Shown here in pieces: positions 35,330 through 45,657 of a DNA stretch of 64,000 nt. The number at the start of each line of letters is the position of its first letter. Positions within the stretch are counted from its first letter, which is position 1. Source of the DNA: Muriicola jejuensis (GTDB taxonomy: Bacteria > Bacteroidota > Bacteroidia > Flavobacteriales > Flavobacteriaceae); contig NZ_JAABOP010000005.1 of assembly GCF_010671595.1 (NCBI RefSeq), positions 62,001 through 126,000 of the forward strand. Direction: 5' to 3'. Below the pieces are notes generated by a model. The model ran no database searches. It was given only the letters and a program-made list of their open reading frames with translations, and was not told the origin of the DNA. Both the position numbers and the translations under genes were made by a program.

Positions 35330-37048
35330 TTAAATATTTTGTTTCTTCAGTTGATCCACTATATAATCGGACGCTCTCCAGGAGAGGGCGAGGATGGTCC
35401 AGGTACAGTTTTTGTCGGCCTGGGAGACAAAGGGTCCGGCGTCCGTGATGAACACATTGTCTGCATCGTGCAATTGCTGGAACTTGTTGACGACCGATCG
35501 CTTTGGATCGTCTCCCATGCGGGTAGTTCCTACCTCGTGGATGATCATTCCGGGAGCCAAAAGACCGTAGTCCTGCTCCTTGGTAGGAGTATCCCCAAGC
35601 GGTTCCCCTCCCATGGCATGAATGAGTTCTTCAAAGGTCTGCTGCATGTGCTTTGCCTGTTTTTTCTCAAAATCGGACCATTTGTACTTGAAGCGAAGCA
35701 CCGGAATACCGAATTCATCCACCGTGGTCGGATCGATCTCACAGTAGTTGTCTTCCCTCGCAATGGCCTCACCCCTGCCTCCAAACCCGATCACGGACCC
35801 GTAATACTTTTTGACGTCCTTTCTGAGGGAGGGACCGTACCCGCCCGTTGGCAGGCCGAAAAATTTGTTGAAGTCGTTCGGATTAAAGCCGAAACCGTAG
35901 TTGGGCATTCCGATACCTCCCCAAACCTCGATGTGGTAGCCTCGGGGAAAATCCAGATTCTTGTTGTCTAACCACCAGGGGGTATACACGTGCATGCCTC
36001 CCACTCCGTCTTCATTGTACATCTTTCGGTTCATAAGGCCCGGAATAAAACCGGCCCTGCTGCTCCCCGTAGAATCATGGAGGTACTTGCCCACCAGGTT
36101 GCTGCTGTTACCCAGGCCGTTGGGATGCTGGGCGCTTTTGGAATTCAGCAGGATACGCGCCGAACTACAGGCAGATGCGGCCAGCACGACCACCTTACCC
36201 CTCAGTTTGTATTCCTTCCGGTCTTCCTTATTGATATAGGATACCCCTGTGGCCTTACCTTCCTCGTTGGTGGTCACTTCCCGTACCACCGAATTCACGT
36301 ACAGGTCTACCTGGCCCCCGCTTTTCTGAGCCGGAAAGATCAGGCAGGAACCCGAGGAGAAATCTGCATAGACCTGGCAGGCTCTGGAACACTGTCCGCA
36401 GTAGAAACAAACACCCCTTTCCTCGTTGATCTTCTTCGTGAGCATGGACATGCGGGAGGGGATGACGGGAATGTTCATTTTCCTGGCCCCCTTGATATAA
36501 AAGAGCTCGTGCAGCCTGGGTTTGGGCGGTGGAAGGAAAAAGCCGTCCGGGTCGTTGGGCAGGCCCTCATTGGTGCCAAACACCCCGATCAGTTTATCGA
36601 CCTTGTCGTAATAGGGTTTCACATCCTCGTACCCTATTGGCCAGTTCTCTCCGAGACCGTCTACATCCTTGTGTTTAAAGTCCTTGGGGCCAAAACGCAG
36701 GGAGATACGACCCCAGTGATTGGTCCGGCCTCCCAGCATATGGGAGCGGAACCACCAGAAATTCGTATCGTCCTTTTGGGTATAGGGTTCGCCCTCAATC
36801 TCCCAGCCTCCATAGGCCATATCGAATTCCCCGAAGACCCTGGAAGTGCCTGCCCCCCTGCGGGGTGATTCATAGGGCCATTTCAGCTGGGTCATTTGCT
36901 TGGGGTCTTTCGGGTCGAAATAAGGGCCGGCCTCAACGACCGCGATCTTGAGTCCCGCATCCGCCAGGACCTTGGCAGACATACCGCCTCCCGCTCCAGA
37001 TCCGACAATGATGGCATCGTACTGAACAGCGGTCTCTTTGATTTGCAT
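35330..37048 (-). CDS. GMC-family FAD oxidoreductase
   Basis: The 572-aa flavoprotein has the FAD-binding VGSGAGGGMSAKVLADAG at about 14-31 and a GGRTNHWGRISLR motif. A four-cysteine stretch CFYCGQCSRAC may hold an Fe-S-like or structural site. C-terminal GTTRMGDDPKRSVVNKFQQ and ITDAGPFV with the catalytic histidine region are also seen. Together with the downstream subunit it resembles membrane/periplasmic sugar dehydrogenases of the gluconate/fructose type. I start at the ATG at 37046-37048 (MQIKETAVQYDAIIVG); earlier in-frame residues lie in the AT-rich intergenic region. Confidence 0.9.
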   Translation of the reverse strand: MQIKETAVQYDAIIVGSGAGGGMSAKVLADAGLKIAVVEAGPYFDPKDPKQMTQLKWPYESPRRGAGTSRVFGEFDMAYGGWEIEGEPYTQKDDTNFWWFRSHMLGGRTNHWGRISLRFGPKDFKHKDVDGLGENWPIGYEDVKPYYDKVDKLIGVFGTNEGLPNDPDGFFLPPPKPRLHELFYIKGARKMNIPVIPSRMSMLTKKINEERGVCFYCGQCSRACQVYADFSSGSCLIFPAQKSGGQVDLYVNSVVREVTTNEEGKATGVSYINKEDRKEYKLRGKVVVLAASACSSARILLNSKSAQHPNGLGNSSNLVGKYLHDSTGSSRAGFIPGLMNRKMYNEDGVGGMHVYTPWWLDNKNLDFPRGYHIEVWGGIGMPNYGFGFNPNDFNKFFGLPTGGYGPSLRKDVKKYYGSVIGFGGRGEAIAREDNYCEIDPTTVDEFGIPVLRFKYKWSDFEKKQAKHMQQTFEELIHAMGGEPLGDTPTKEQDYGLLAPGMIIHEVGTTRMGDDPKRSVVNKFQQLHDADNVFITDAGPFVSQADKNCTWTILALSWRASDYIVDQLKKQNI

Positions 37049-37363
37049 AGGGAATGAATTAAGGAACTGAAGCCAAGTTAAAAAAATTAATAAGACAAAA
37101 ATGGAATTCTGATTTTCGGACCTGAACCAACTCATCCTATTAAGCATCAACCAGGCCTCCAATATTTTAAATCAGGGTGAATGAAAAGGCCCGTCATTTC
37201 TTGTGAAGCCAAAAATTTTTTAAACATACTGTAGAGGCTTTCACATAATTTTATTAATATTATACTTAATTTATAATTTCTTTAACATTCCTGCGAAATC
37301 GATATAGCAGGTTCAGAGACTGAATTAACACGAAATCATTAACTAACTAAACGAGACACGATT
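37049..37363. other. Intergenic region between the GMC operon and susC
   Basis: This is a 315-bp AT-rich gap between divergent genes and must hold both promoters. I find no perfect TAnnTTTG box with a matching -33 element on either strand. CCTGC (37290-37294) and GCAGG (37307-37311) form a short inverted repeat about 55 bp before susC, too short to call an operator. No gene is seen in it. Confidence 0.5.
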
Positions 37364-40300
37364 ATGATTCGAAGACTTAACCAACACGGGGTGAAGCCCG
37401 GTATGTGGAGGTCTGTATGCAACTCCACCGCAGCAGGGGTATTTTCTCTGCTTTTATTTTTTTCGGTATCTGCGGCCGTTGCCAACCCGGCCTATCCCAC
37501 AGATGACAAAGCAGAGAGTGTACAGCAAACCATCACAGGTACGGTTACAGACGACCTGGGGGCACCCCTGCCCGGAGCCAATGTGCTGGTAAAGGGCACG
37601 ACCAACGGAACACAAACCGATTTTGATGGAAACTATACCATCACGGCCAATGCAAACGATGTGCTAGTTTTTAGTTATATCGGATTTGCACGTCAGGAAG
37701 TTCCTATCAATGGCAGGAGCAGGATCGACGTACAAATGGCGGAAGATGCGAGTCAGCTTTCCGAAGTGGTCGTTACCGGATATGCCACCCAGACCCGGGG
37801 AGATATTACAGGGTCCGTTGCCTCCGTCGATATTTCGGAAGCTACCAAGGTTCCATTGGTGAATGCCGCCGAAGCCCTTGAAGGTAGGGTGACAGGGGTT
37901 ACGGTTACCAATGCAGGTACACCAGGAGCCTCTCCCAAGATTGTGATTCGTGGTTTTGGTACAAGCAACAATACCAACCCCCTCTATATTATTGACGGGG
38001 TCCAAACGGATAACCCATCTATCCTAAACAGTATCAATCCCGGGGACATCGAACAGATGAACGTCCTCAAGGATGGTGCTGCAGCGATCTACGGTGCCAG
38101 GGCATCCAACGGGGTTGTGATCATTACGACGAAAAGCGGGAAATACAATCAGGCAGAACCTACCGTAACCTTCAATGCCTATACCGGTGTTTCGAGGGCT
38201 ACCAATCTGCCAGACCTGCTCAATGTACAGCAACACGGGGAGATGATCTTCCAGAGTCTCTCCAATGACGGAGCCCCGGTTTCTCACCCACAATACGGCA
38301 GTGGAGCATCTCCTGTGGTTCCGAGCACTGTTCAGGGATATACCCGAGTGGTCTCTTACGACCCTATTACCCGGGCACCCAGGACCGCATCGGTAAATCA
38401 GCCCAATGGTACAAACTGGTTTGATGAAATCACCCAGAATGCACCCACACAGAATTTTGACCTGTCCATTTCAAATGGTAACGAAACAGGCAGGTATTTC
38501 CTCTCTGCCAATTACCTGAATCGGGAAGGTATCCTGAATGATACAGGATTCAAGCAGGGGATCACCAGGCTGAATTCAGAATTCAAAATAGGAGAAAGAA
38601 TCACCATAGGAGAACACCTCAATGCCTCCTTCTCCCGCCAGCAGGAAGGAACTCTGGAAGCCATCAACATGGCATACCGCTTTACTCCTCTGGTTCCTGT
38701 CTTCGATGACGAAGGGGATTTTGCAGGATCCGGCGGACCCGGGTTGAGCAATACCCGTAACCCTGTGGCCCTGCTGTCACGAGGATCGGACAATTACAAC
38801 AAGATCTTTAGGGTCTTCGGAGATGTATATCTGCAGGCTGAACTTTACGAAGGGCTGAGTTTTAAAACTACCTTGAGTGGAAACATCGAGAATTTCGCTC
38901 AGAGAAGGTTCCAGGCCCTGGATCCTGAATTCATTGAGCCATTGTCTACCAACACCCTTTTCGAACAGGATATCAATAATTATTCCTGGACATGGAACAA
39001 CATCCTTTCTTATAACACCGTGATCGGAGACCACAACATCAACGCCCTCGCCGGTGTGGAGGCCGTGGAAGAAAGCAGCAAGGGGAAAGGACTCAGCAGG
39101 AATGGTTACCTGTTTGAAACCCCTGATTTCTATTTGCTGAGCAATGGTAGCGGCACTCCTAATGTGGATTTTGCTTATGATGGAGGAAACACCTTGTTCT
39201 CCATCTTCGGAACCGCGAATTATTCCTATAAAGGAAAGTACTTTGCTACTGTGACACTGAGGAACGATAAGTCCTCCCGATTCCTGGGAGATAACCAGAG
39301 CCAGACCTTCCCTTCATTCAGTGCCGGATGGCTGGTCAGTGATGAGGACTTTTTCCCTCAGGACGGGTTTGTCAACAGGTTAAGGGTTAAAGCCTCCTAC
39401 GGACAACTGGGGAACCAAACCTTGCCGGTGAGTAACCCCACGATCAATATCTCCAACCTGAACGAGTCCCTGGCCAACTACAGTTTAAACGGGAGCAGCA
39501 TTGCTACCGGGGCAATCCTGAGCCAGGTAGGTAACCCCAACCTGAAATGGGAGACCAGTGTGACTACCAACTTCGGTGTGGAAATGGTAATGTGGGACAA
39601 TGCCCTCACCTTCTCCCTGGAAGTATTCGATATCGATACACAGGATCTCATTACCAGGGATTTCAGCCTGATCAGTACCACAGCCATTGACGCTACGGCT
39701 CCTCTGGTAAACCTGGGAGATATTCAGAACACAGGTTTTGATCTCTCTATCGGATATAACCATGAAACTGATTATGGACTCAATTACGCGATCAATGCCA
39801 ATATCTCACATTATAAAAACGAGGTGAAGGACCTGATCAGCGACTTCCAGGTAGGACGTACTGACCTTCGAGGCGGGGCTGTGACTCGTACAGAAGTAGG
39901 CCGGGCCATCTCCGAGTACTACGGAAGGAAGGTAACAGGCTTTGACAGCAACGGGCGCTTTACCTATGAGGATGTGAACGGGGACGGCACTATCAATGAT
40001 GAGGACAGGACCTATATAGGTTCTCCTCACCCTGATTTCACCTATGGTGTGAACCTGAGCGCAGGCTATAAAGGGTTTGATGTATCTGCCTTCTTCTCCG
40101 GTTCCAAGGGGAACGATGCCTATAACTATCAGAAGATCTTTACCGACTTCCCTACTTTCTTTGACGGGAACAGGAGCACCAGGGTACTGGATTCATGGAC
40201 ACCGTCCAATACCAATGCATCCCTTCCGGCTCTGAGTCAGACCATTCAGAACGCCGAGACCCAGCCAAACTCCTATTTTGTGGAGGATGCCTCCTTCCTG

Positions 40301-40534
40301 AGGATGAAAAACCTTCAGGTCGGTTATACCTTCGACCAGAATATTACGGAGAGCCTGCGCCTGGATATGCTGAGACTGTACGTGCAGGGTACCAACCTGT
40401 TCACCATTACGGATTACGAAGGACTCAACCCTGAAGTTATTTCAACAGATAACTTATCTTTGGGTGTCGATGGACCTAACCCTGTCTTCCCATTGGCCCA
40501 GATACTCACTATAGGTATTAACGTAAAATTCTAA
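37364..40534 (+). CDS. SusC/RagA-family TonB-linked outer-membrane protein
   Basis: The 1056-aa outer-membrane transporter has a long N-terminus with a signal segment (about 25-42). A carboxypeptidase-regulatory-like domain (ITGTVTDDLGAPLPGANVLV, about 57-130) is followed by the TonB-box region (SQLSEVVVTGYATQ). The plug holds IVIRGFGTSNNTNPLYIIDG and NVLKDGAAAIYGARASNG, and the 22-strand barrel ends at LTIGINVKF. With SusD it imports oligosaccharides or other large ligands. The substrate cannot be read, but GH130-like, GMC and isomerase neighbours point to a sugar. There is no extra N-terminal STN (anti-sigma signalling) domain. Confidence 0.95.
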   Translation: MIRRLNQHGVKPGMWRSVCNSTAAGVFSLLLFFSVSAAVANPAYPTDDKAESVQQTITGTVTDDLGAPLPGANVLVKGTTNGTQTDFDGNYTITANANDVLVFSYIGFARQEVPINGRSRIDVQMAEDASQLSEVVVTGYATQTRGDITGSVASVDISEATKVPLVNAAEALEGRVTGVTVTNAGTPGASPKIVIRGFGTSNNTNPLYIIDGVQTDNPSILNSINPGDIEQMNVLKDGAAAIYGARASNGVVIITTKSGKYNQAEPTVTFNAYTGVSRATNLPDLLNVQQHGEMIFQSLSNDGAPVSHPQYGSGASPVVPSTVQGYTRVVSYDPITRAPRTASVNQPNGTNWFDEITQNAPTQNFDLSISNGNETGRYFLSANYLNREGILNDTGFKQGITRLNSEFKIGERITIGEHLNASFSRQQEGTLEAINMAYRFTPLVPVFDDEGDFAGSGGPGLSNTRNPVALLSRGSDNYNKIFRVFGDVYLQAELYEGLSFKTTLSGNIENFAQRRFQALDPEFIEPLSTNTLFEQDINNYSWTWNNILSYNTVIGDHNINALAGVEAVEESSKGKGLSRNGYLFETPDFYLLSNGSGTPNVDFAYDGGNTLFSIFGTANYSYKGKYFATVTLRNDKSSRFLGDNQSQTFPSFSAGWLVSDEDFFPQDGFVNRLRVKASYGQLGNQTLPVSNPTINISNLNESLANYSLNGSSIATGAILSQVGNPNLKWETSVTTNFGVEMVMWDNALTFSLEVFDIDTQDLITRDFSLISTTAIDATAPLVNLGDIQNTGFDLSIGYNHETDYGLNYAINANISHYKNEVKDLISDFQVGRTDLRGGAVTRTEVGRAISEYYGRKVTGFDSNGRFTYEDVNGDGTINDEDRTYIGSPHPDFTYGVNLSAGYKGFDVSAFFSGSKGNDAYNYQKIFTDFPTFFDGNRSTRVLDSWTPSNTNASLPALSQTIQNAETQPNSYFVEDASFLRMKNLQVGYTFDQNITESLRLDMLRLYVQGTNLFTITDYEGLNPEVISTDNLSLGVDGPNPVFPLAQILTIGINVKF

Positions 40535-40539
40535 AAAAA

Positions 40540-42225
40540 ATGAAAAAGAGATTCTTTGTTTATTTCACCCTATTCGCTGTAATATTTGCTTGTAGCGATG
40601 ACTTTACCGATGTCCCGGCTATTGGGGCACTCAGTGACCAGACCCTTCAGAATGAACAGGGGGTAAATCTCCTGTTGGTGGGCGCCTATTCTGCCCTTGA
40701 CGGGATTCGGAACAACCAGCCCGGTGCAGACTGGGCCGTGAGTGGTGACAACTGGTGGTTTGACGTCCTTGCGGATGATGCCCATAAGGGTAGTACGGAT
40801 GGGGACCAGGCCGACCTCTATTTATTAGAGATCTATGACTGGACCTCAGGTAACCCATACCTCACCGTTTGGGACGGGCGTTTTGCCGGTGTAAACCGAG
40901 CCAATGCAGTGATAAGCCTGATCAATAAGATCCCAGAAGGCGATTTTACCGCTCAACTGGCTGAGGCCAGATTCCTGAGAGGACACTTCAATTTCGAACT
41001 CCAAAAGATGTTTGGGAACATACCCTTTATCTCCGTGGAGAATTATGACGCGACCGAGTTCAACCAACCGAACTCCGGGCCAATTTGGGATCAGATTGAG
41101 GCCGACTTCCAGTTTGCGGTAGACAACCTGCCAGCATCCCAGTCTGACGTGGGAAGACCTTCTTCCTGGGCCGCCAAGGCATACCTCGGGAAGGTTCATA
41201 TGTTCCAGTCCGAGTACGCGGCAGCTGCCACCTTGTTCACAGATGTGATCAACAATGGACCCTATTCCCTCCTGCCTGAGTTCGTGGATAACTTCCGACT
41301 GGCCGGGGACAACAGTGTGGAAGCTATCTTCTCCATACAGTTTACCACGGATGGTGGACAATCCCTGAACGGCAACAGAGGTGGTACGCTCAACTTCCCC
41401 AACCCTGGACCTTTCGGTTCATGTTGCGGGTTCTACCAGCCTACCATCGACCTGTCTAACGCCTATAAGACAGATGGAACAGGTCTTCCTTTGTTAGATA
41501 CCTTTAACGACAGTGATATCGCCAACGATTATGGTGTGGAGAGTGCAGATCCTTTTGTTCCTGAAGCAGGACCCCTGGATCCCAGACTCGATTATACCGT
41601 GGGTAGGAGAGGAATCGACTACAACGGTTACGGTACACATATCGGTAAGGATTGGATCCGCGCCAGCTTTGCGGATATCTCCGGACCCTACCTTCCCAAG
41701 AAGAACGTGTACTATGCCGGAGAGGATGGCAACGCTGGTACAGGTGCCTGGGGGCAACAGCACTCGGGGATCAACTACCACATCATCCGCTATGCCGATG
41801 TACTGCTGATGGCTGCCGAAGCCGCTGTGGAGGCCAACGACCTGGCCACAGCCCTGGATTATGTGAACCAGGTGCGCAACAGGGCCAAGAACAGCTCTTA
41901 CGTACAGAACGATACCGGTACAGGGCCAGCAGCCAATTACCAGATCGAGCCCTACGCGAGCTTTCCTTCCCAGGACGTTGCCCGTCAGGCCGTGAGGTTT
42001 GAGCGCCGTCTGGAATTGGCCATGGAAGGGCATCGTTACTTCGACCTGACCCGCTGGGGCGTAGCTGAAAGTGTGATCAACGAATACACTCAGAACGAAG
42101 CCAGGGCAATCCCTAATTTTGGTACCAAAGTGGGCACGTTCATGTCTAATATGAATATCCTTCCTATCCCGATCAACGCGATCGACCTTAGTGGAGGAGC
42201 ACTGTCACAGAATCCGGGATACTAA
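40540..42225 (+). CDS. SusD/RagB-family substrate-binding lipoprotein
   Basis: The 561-aa surface lipoprotein has a lipobox (FAVIFAC at about 12-18) and the SusD TPR-like helical scaffold. ARFLRGHFNFELQKMFGNIP and SWAAKAYLGKVHMFQ lie in the first half. YADVLLMAAEAAVEAND, LDYVNQVRNRA and RRLELAMEGHRYFDLTRWG lie in the second. It caps the SusC channel. Five bases separate it from susC, and a strong terminator follows at 42245-42280, closing a two-gene unit. Confidence 0.95.
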   Translation: MKKRFFVYFTLFAVIFACSDDFTDVPAIGALSDQTLQNEQGVNLLLVGAYSALDGIRNNQPGADWAVSGDNWWFDVLADDAHKGSTDGDQADLYLLEIYDWTSGNPYLTVWDGRFAGVNRANAVISLINKIPEGDFTAQLAEARFLRGHFNFELQKMFGNIPFISVENYDATEFNQPNSGPIWDQIEADFQFAVDNLPASQSDVGRPSSWAAKAYLGKVHMFQSEYAAAATLFTDVINNGPYSLLPEFVDNFRLAGDNSVEAIFSIQFTTDGGQSLNGNRGGTLNFPNPGPFGSCCGFYQPTIDLSNAYKTDGTGLPLLDTFNDSDIANDYGVESADPFVPEAGPLDPRLDYTVGRRGIDYNGYGTHIGKDWIRASFADISGPYLPKKNVYYAGEDGNAGTGAWGQQHSGINYHIIRYADVLLMAAEAAVEANDLATALDYVNQVRNRAKNSSYVQNDTGTGPAANYQIEPYASFPSQDVARQAVRFERRLELAMEGHRYFDLTRWGVAESVINEYTQNEARAIPNFGTKVGTFMSNMNILPIPINAIDLSGGALSQNPGY

Positions 42226-42244
42226 CAACAAACCGACCGGTGTT

Positions 42245-42280
42245 AAAAGCAGGGCATGTTAAATGCCCTGCTTTTTGTTT
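42245..42280 (+). terminator. Rho-independent terminator after susD
   Basis: A perfect 13-bp stem (42245-42257 with 42263-42275) has a 5-nt loop (GTTAA) and is followed by a T-rich tail. It is 20 bp after the susD stop and is the strongest terminator in the window. It excludes in-frame starts of the next gene upstream of about 42290. Confidence 0.9.
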
Positions 42281-42330
42281 TATGTACCCCCTGCTTTCTA
42301 TATATTTATGGGATGAGAATATGTGACCCT

Positions 42331-45300
42331 ATGCGCTGCTTTACCTTGACTCTTTCTGCCCTAATCTTGTTGCAGGGCTGTACCGAATCCCCGGAAAAAA
42401 AGAACACAGTTTTCAGGCCTCTCGATGCCAAGAACACCGGAATCGCCTTTGAGAACCGACTTACCGAAAGCGATACCCTGAACTATTTTACCTACGCCTA
42501 TATCTACATGGGAGGCGGGGTCTCGGCCGGAGACATCAATAATGACGGGCTGGTCGACCTGTTCTTTACCGGCAATATGGTACCCAACAAACTCTATCTC
42601 AACAAAGGAAATATGCAGTTCGAGGACATATCCGAGGCTGCTGGGATTTCCGGGGATCAGCGCTGGTACACCGGGACTACCATGACCGATGTGAACCACG
42701 ACGGACTCCTCGACATCTACTGTTCCGTGGGCGGGCAAAGCGGGAACAGAAGGAATCAGCTCTTTATCAACAACGGGGACCTGACCTTCACGGAAAGAGC
42801 CGCCGAATACGGTCTGGCAGACGCCGGTAACAGCGTTCAGGCCACATTTTTTGATTATGACAGGGACGGCGACCTGGATATGTATCTGGCCAACTATCCC
42901 CCTACCCGATTCGATGCCCCCAATAGCTTTTACCTCTTCAAACAACAGTACCCCAAGCCCATCGAAACCGATAAACTCTATCGCAATGATGGGGATACCT
43001 TTACCGACGTCACCCGGGAGGCAGGGCTTTCAACCTTTGGGCTTTCCCTGAGCGCCACCATAGGCGACCTCAACCAGGACGGCTGGCCAGACATCTATGT
43101 TTCAGACGATTTCTCCACTCCCGATTACCTCTTTATAAACAACCAGGACGGAACGTTTTCCGAAGTAGTGAAACAAGTCACCAAGAACACCGCCTTTTAT
43201 GGCATGGGTGTGGATATTGCCGATTTTAACAATGACGCCCTTCTGGACATCCTGCAGGTAGACATGACCGCCAATGTAAACAGGCGGTCCAAAGCCAATA
43301 TGGCCAGCATGAATCCGGATCTGTTCTGGAGCACGGTGAATTCCGGCTTTCACTACCAGTACATGCAGAATGCCCTCCAGCTCAATAATGGCCTGCTTCA
43401 CGATACCCTGCCTGATTTCAGCAATATTTCGAGGCTGGCCGGGGTAAGCTCAACCGACTGGAGCTGGGGTCCTCTCTTCGCAGATCTCGACAATGACGGG
43501 TGGAAGGATATCTTTATTTCCAACGGAACCCGCAGAGAGATCAACAACCGGGACTTTTTCCTTAACTGGGAAAAGGAAGGGCGACCTATGGACAACCTCC
43601 TGGCACGTTCCCAGACCATCCCTTCAGAGCCTATAGACAATTTCGTGTTCAGGAACAACAAGGACCTCACCTTCTCACAGGTCAACAAGGACTGGGGCAT
43701 TTCTTTCGAAGGGTTTTCAAACGGTTCGGTCTATGCCGACCTCGACAATGACGGAGACCTGGAGATCATTACCAATAACATCGATGACAAGGCCTCGGTC
43801 TTCGAGAACCTGGGTACGCCCGGTAATAAAACACTTACCCTGAGATTTAAGGGCCCCGAATTGAATCCTTTTGGCCTAGGCGTGCAGGTAAGGACTATGA
43901 ACCAGGGGGAACAGCAGTTCCAGGAAATGACCCTCAGCAGGGGTTTTCAATCCTCTGTAGCCCCTGAACTCCACTTTGGCCTGGGGCCTGTAGAAAAATT
44001 GGAAAGCCTACAGGTGCGCTGGCCGGACGGAAAAGAACAGGTACTTACGGAGGTCTCCCTGAATACGATCCTGAATATTTCCTACGCAGATGCAAAACCT
44101 GCCGAAGTGAATGAAGTAAGGGAGAAAGCCACACTTTTCTCCATGGAAGATCCCTCCGAAATGGGGATCGACCTCAGGCATGAAGAGAATTATTACAACG
44201 ACTTCCTCAAAGAGATCCTCCTCCCCCACCAGACCTCTATGTTCGGACCTGGGATTGCCGTTGGAGACCTCAACGGGGACGGACAGGACGATTTTGTGGT
44301 GGGCGGAGCGTCCAACCAACCTACAGGGATATACTTTAAAACACCACAGGGATTTATCAGACAGCCCTTCCCCTCAGTGGCTCGCGACAGTGTGTACGAA
44401 GATCTTGGAGCACTCATCTTCGACGCCGATGGGGACGGAGACAACGACCTCTATATGGTGAGCGGGGGAAATGAATTTCCCGCCGGATCAGAATTGTTAC
44501 AAGACCGGCTATACGTAAACAATGGCTCAGGCTATCTGGAGAGGGCACCAAAATCCCTGCCCGGGATGTTCAGCAGCGGTTCCAGGGTAAAAGCCGCAGA
44601 TTTCGACGGGGATGGGGACCTGGACCTTTTCGTGGGTGGCAGGCTGGTGCCGGGCCAGTACCCATTACCGGCCAGGAGCTACATCATGGAGAACGTGAGC
44701 ACACCCCAGGGAGGAGCACTGTTTCAGGACATCACTAATTCCGTAGCCCCTATGCTCGGGGATCTGGGTATGGTCACGGATGCCATCTGGACGGATTACG
44801 ACCGGGACGGCTTGTTGGACCTGCTCGTCACCGGGGAATGGATGCCCCTGACGGTGTTAAAGAACGAAGGTGGGAGTTTTAAAAATGTAACTGTGGAGAC
44901 CGGACTGGAAGACAGTACAGGATGGTGGTTCAGTATTCAGGAAGGGGATTTTGACGGGGATGGCGACCCGGATTATATTGCGGGCAACCTCGGCCTTAAT
45001 TACAAGTACAAGGCCAGTGAACAGGAGACCTTTGATATTTACTATCACGATTTTGACAAAAGTGGTACCTCAGACATCGTCCTGAGCTATTTCAACGGAG
45101 GGAAAAAATACCCCCTGAGGGGAAGAGAATGTTCTTCTCAGCAAATGCCAGGCATTAAAAAGAAATTTGAGGATTACGCCTCCTTTTCAACGGCTACCCT
45201 TGAAGACGTCTATACAGAGGAATACCTGGAAGATGCCCTCCATTACCAGGTCACCTCCTTCGCCAGTGTATACCTTGAAAATACGGGGAAAGGCTTTGTA

Positions 45301-45657
45301 ACTCACAAATTACCTAACCTGGCCCAGGTCTCCAGTATCAACCAGATCCTAGTAGATGACTTCGACGAAGACTCACATCTTGACGTGGTCATCGCCGGCA
45401 ATCTGTACAGTTCGGAAGTAGAAACCCCACGCAACGATGCCAGCAACGGATTATTCCTCAAAGGAAATGGAAAGGGTGTATTTAAAGCCGTAGCGAACCG
45501 GGAAAGTGGCTGGTTTACGCCAGGCGATGTCAAGGATATGGTAGAGATCACCATTGAAGGGAACCGGTACGTGCTCGTGGCGAGGAACAGTGACACCCTC
45601 CGGCTGGTAAAGGTCAATAAGCCCGGAAGTCCCGCAATTGCTGCAAGGCTTCCGTAA
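42331..45657 (+). CDS. Lipoprotein with two FG-GAP propellers around an ASPIC/UnbV domain
   Basis: The 1108-aa protein has a lipobox signal ([12 protein letters not shown]). At least seven FG-GAP/VCBS calcium-loop repeats of the DxDxDGxxD type follow, for example [14 protein letters not shown] and [15 protein letters not shown]. Then comes an ASPIC/UnbV domain ([25 protein letters not shown]) and a second set of about seven repeats, such as [14 protein letters not shown]. Such proteins are common next to SusC/D pairs in marine Bacteroidota; their function is unknown, perhaps glycan or protein binding at the surface. I start at 42331; 42313 is also possible. It needs its own promoter because of the terminator before it. 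Its last 44 bases overlap the convergent DUF255 gene. Confidence 0.87.
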   Translation: MRCFTLTLSALILLQGCTESPEKKNTVFRPLDAKNTGIAFENRLTESDTLNYFTYAYIYMGGGVSAGDINNDGLVDLFFTGNMVPNKLYLNKGNMQFEDISEAAGISGDQRWYTGTTMTDVNHDGLLDIYCSVGGQSGNRRNQLFINNGDLTFTERAAEYGLADAGNSVQATFFDYDRDGDLDMYLANYPPTRFDAPNSFYLFKQQYPKPIETDKLYRNDGDTFTDVTREAGLSTFGLSLSATIGDLNQDGWPDIYVSDDFSTPDYLFINNQDGTFSEVVKQVTKNTAFYGMGVDIADFNNDALLDILQVDMTANVNRRSKANMASMNPDLFWSTVNSGFHYQYMQNALQLNNGLLHDTLPDFSNISRLAGVSSTDWSWGPLFADLDNDGWKDIFISNGTRREINNRDFFLNWEKEGRPMDNLLARSQTIPSEPIDNFVFRNNKDLTFSQVNKDWGISFEGFSNGSVYADLDNDGDLEIITNNIDDKASVFENLGTPGNKTLTLRFKGPELNPFGLGVQVRTMNQGEQQFQEMTLSRGFQSSVAPELHFGLGPVEKLESLQVRWPDGKEQVLTEVSLNTILNISYADAKPAEVNEVREKATLFSMEDPSEMGIDLRHEENYYNDFLKEILLPHQTSMFGPGIAVGDLNGDGQDDFVVGGASNQPTGIYFKTPQGFIRQPFPSVARDSVYEDLGALIFDADGDGDNDLYMVSGGNEFPAGSELLQDRLYVNNGSGYLERAPKSLPGMFSSGSRVKAADFDGDGDLDLFVGGRLVPGQYPLPARSYIMENVSTPQGGALFQDITNSVAPMLGDLGMVTDAIWTDYDRDGLLDLLVTGEWMPLTVLKNEGGSFKNVTVETGLEDSTGWWFSIQEGDFDGDGDPDYIAGNLGLNYKYKASEQETFDIYYHDFDKSGTSDIVLSYFNGGKKYPLRGRECSSQQMPGIKKKFEDYASFSTATLEDVYTEEYLEDALHYQVTSFASVYLENTGKGFVTHKLPNLAQVSSINQILVDDFDEDSHLDVVIAGNLYSSEVETPRNDASNGLFLKGNGKGVFKAVANRESGWFTPGDVKDMVEITIEGNRYVLVARNSDTLRLVKVNKPGSPAIAARLP

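Noticed and set aside
37049-37162. Longer N-terminus for the GMC oxidoreductase
   Set aside because: The added residues are AT-rich leader sequence, and the FAD motif sits at the normal distance from the ATG at 37048.
37290-37311. Operator upstream of susC
   Set aside because: The arms are only 5 bp and unsupported by any second copy.
42256-42330. Longer N-terminus for the FG-GAP/UnbV protein
   Set aside because: It would start inside the susD terminator hairpin and would bury the lipoprotein signal 25 residues in.
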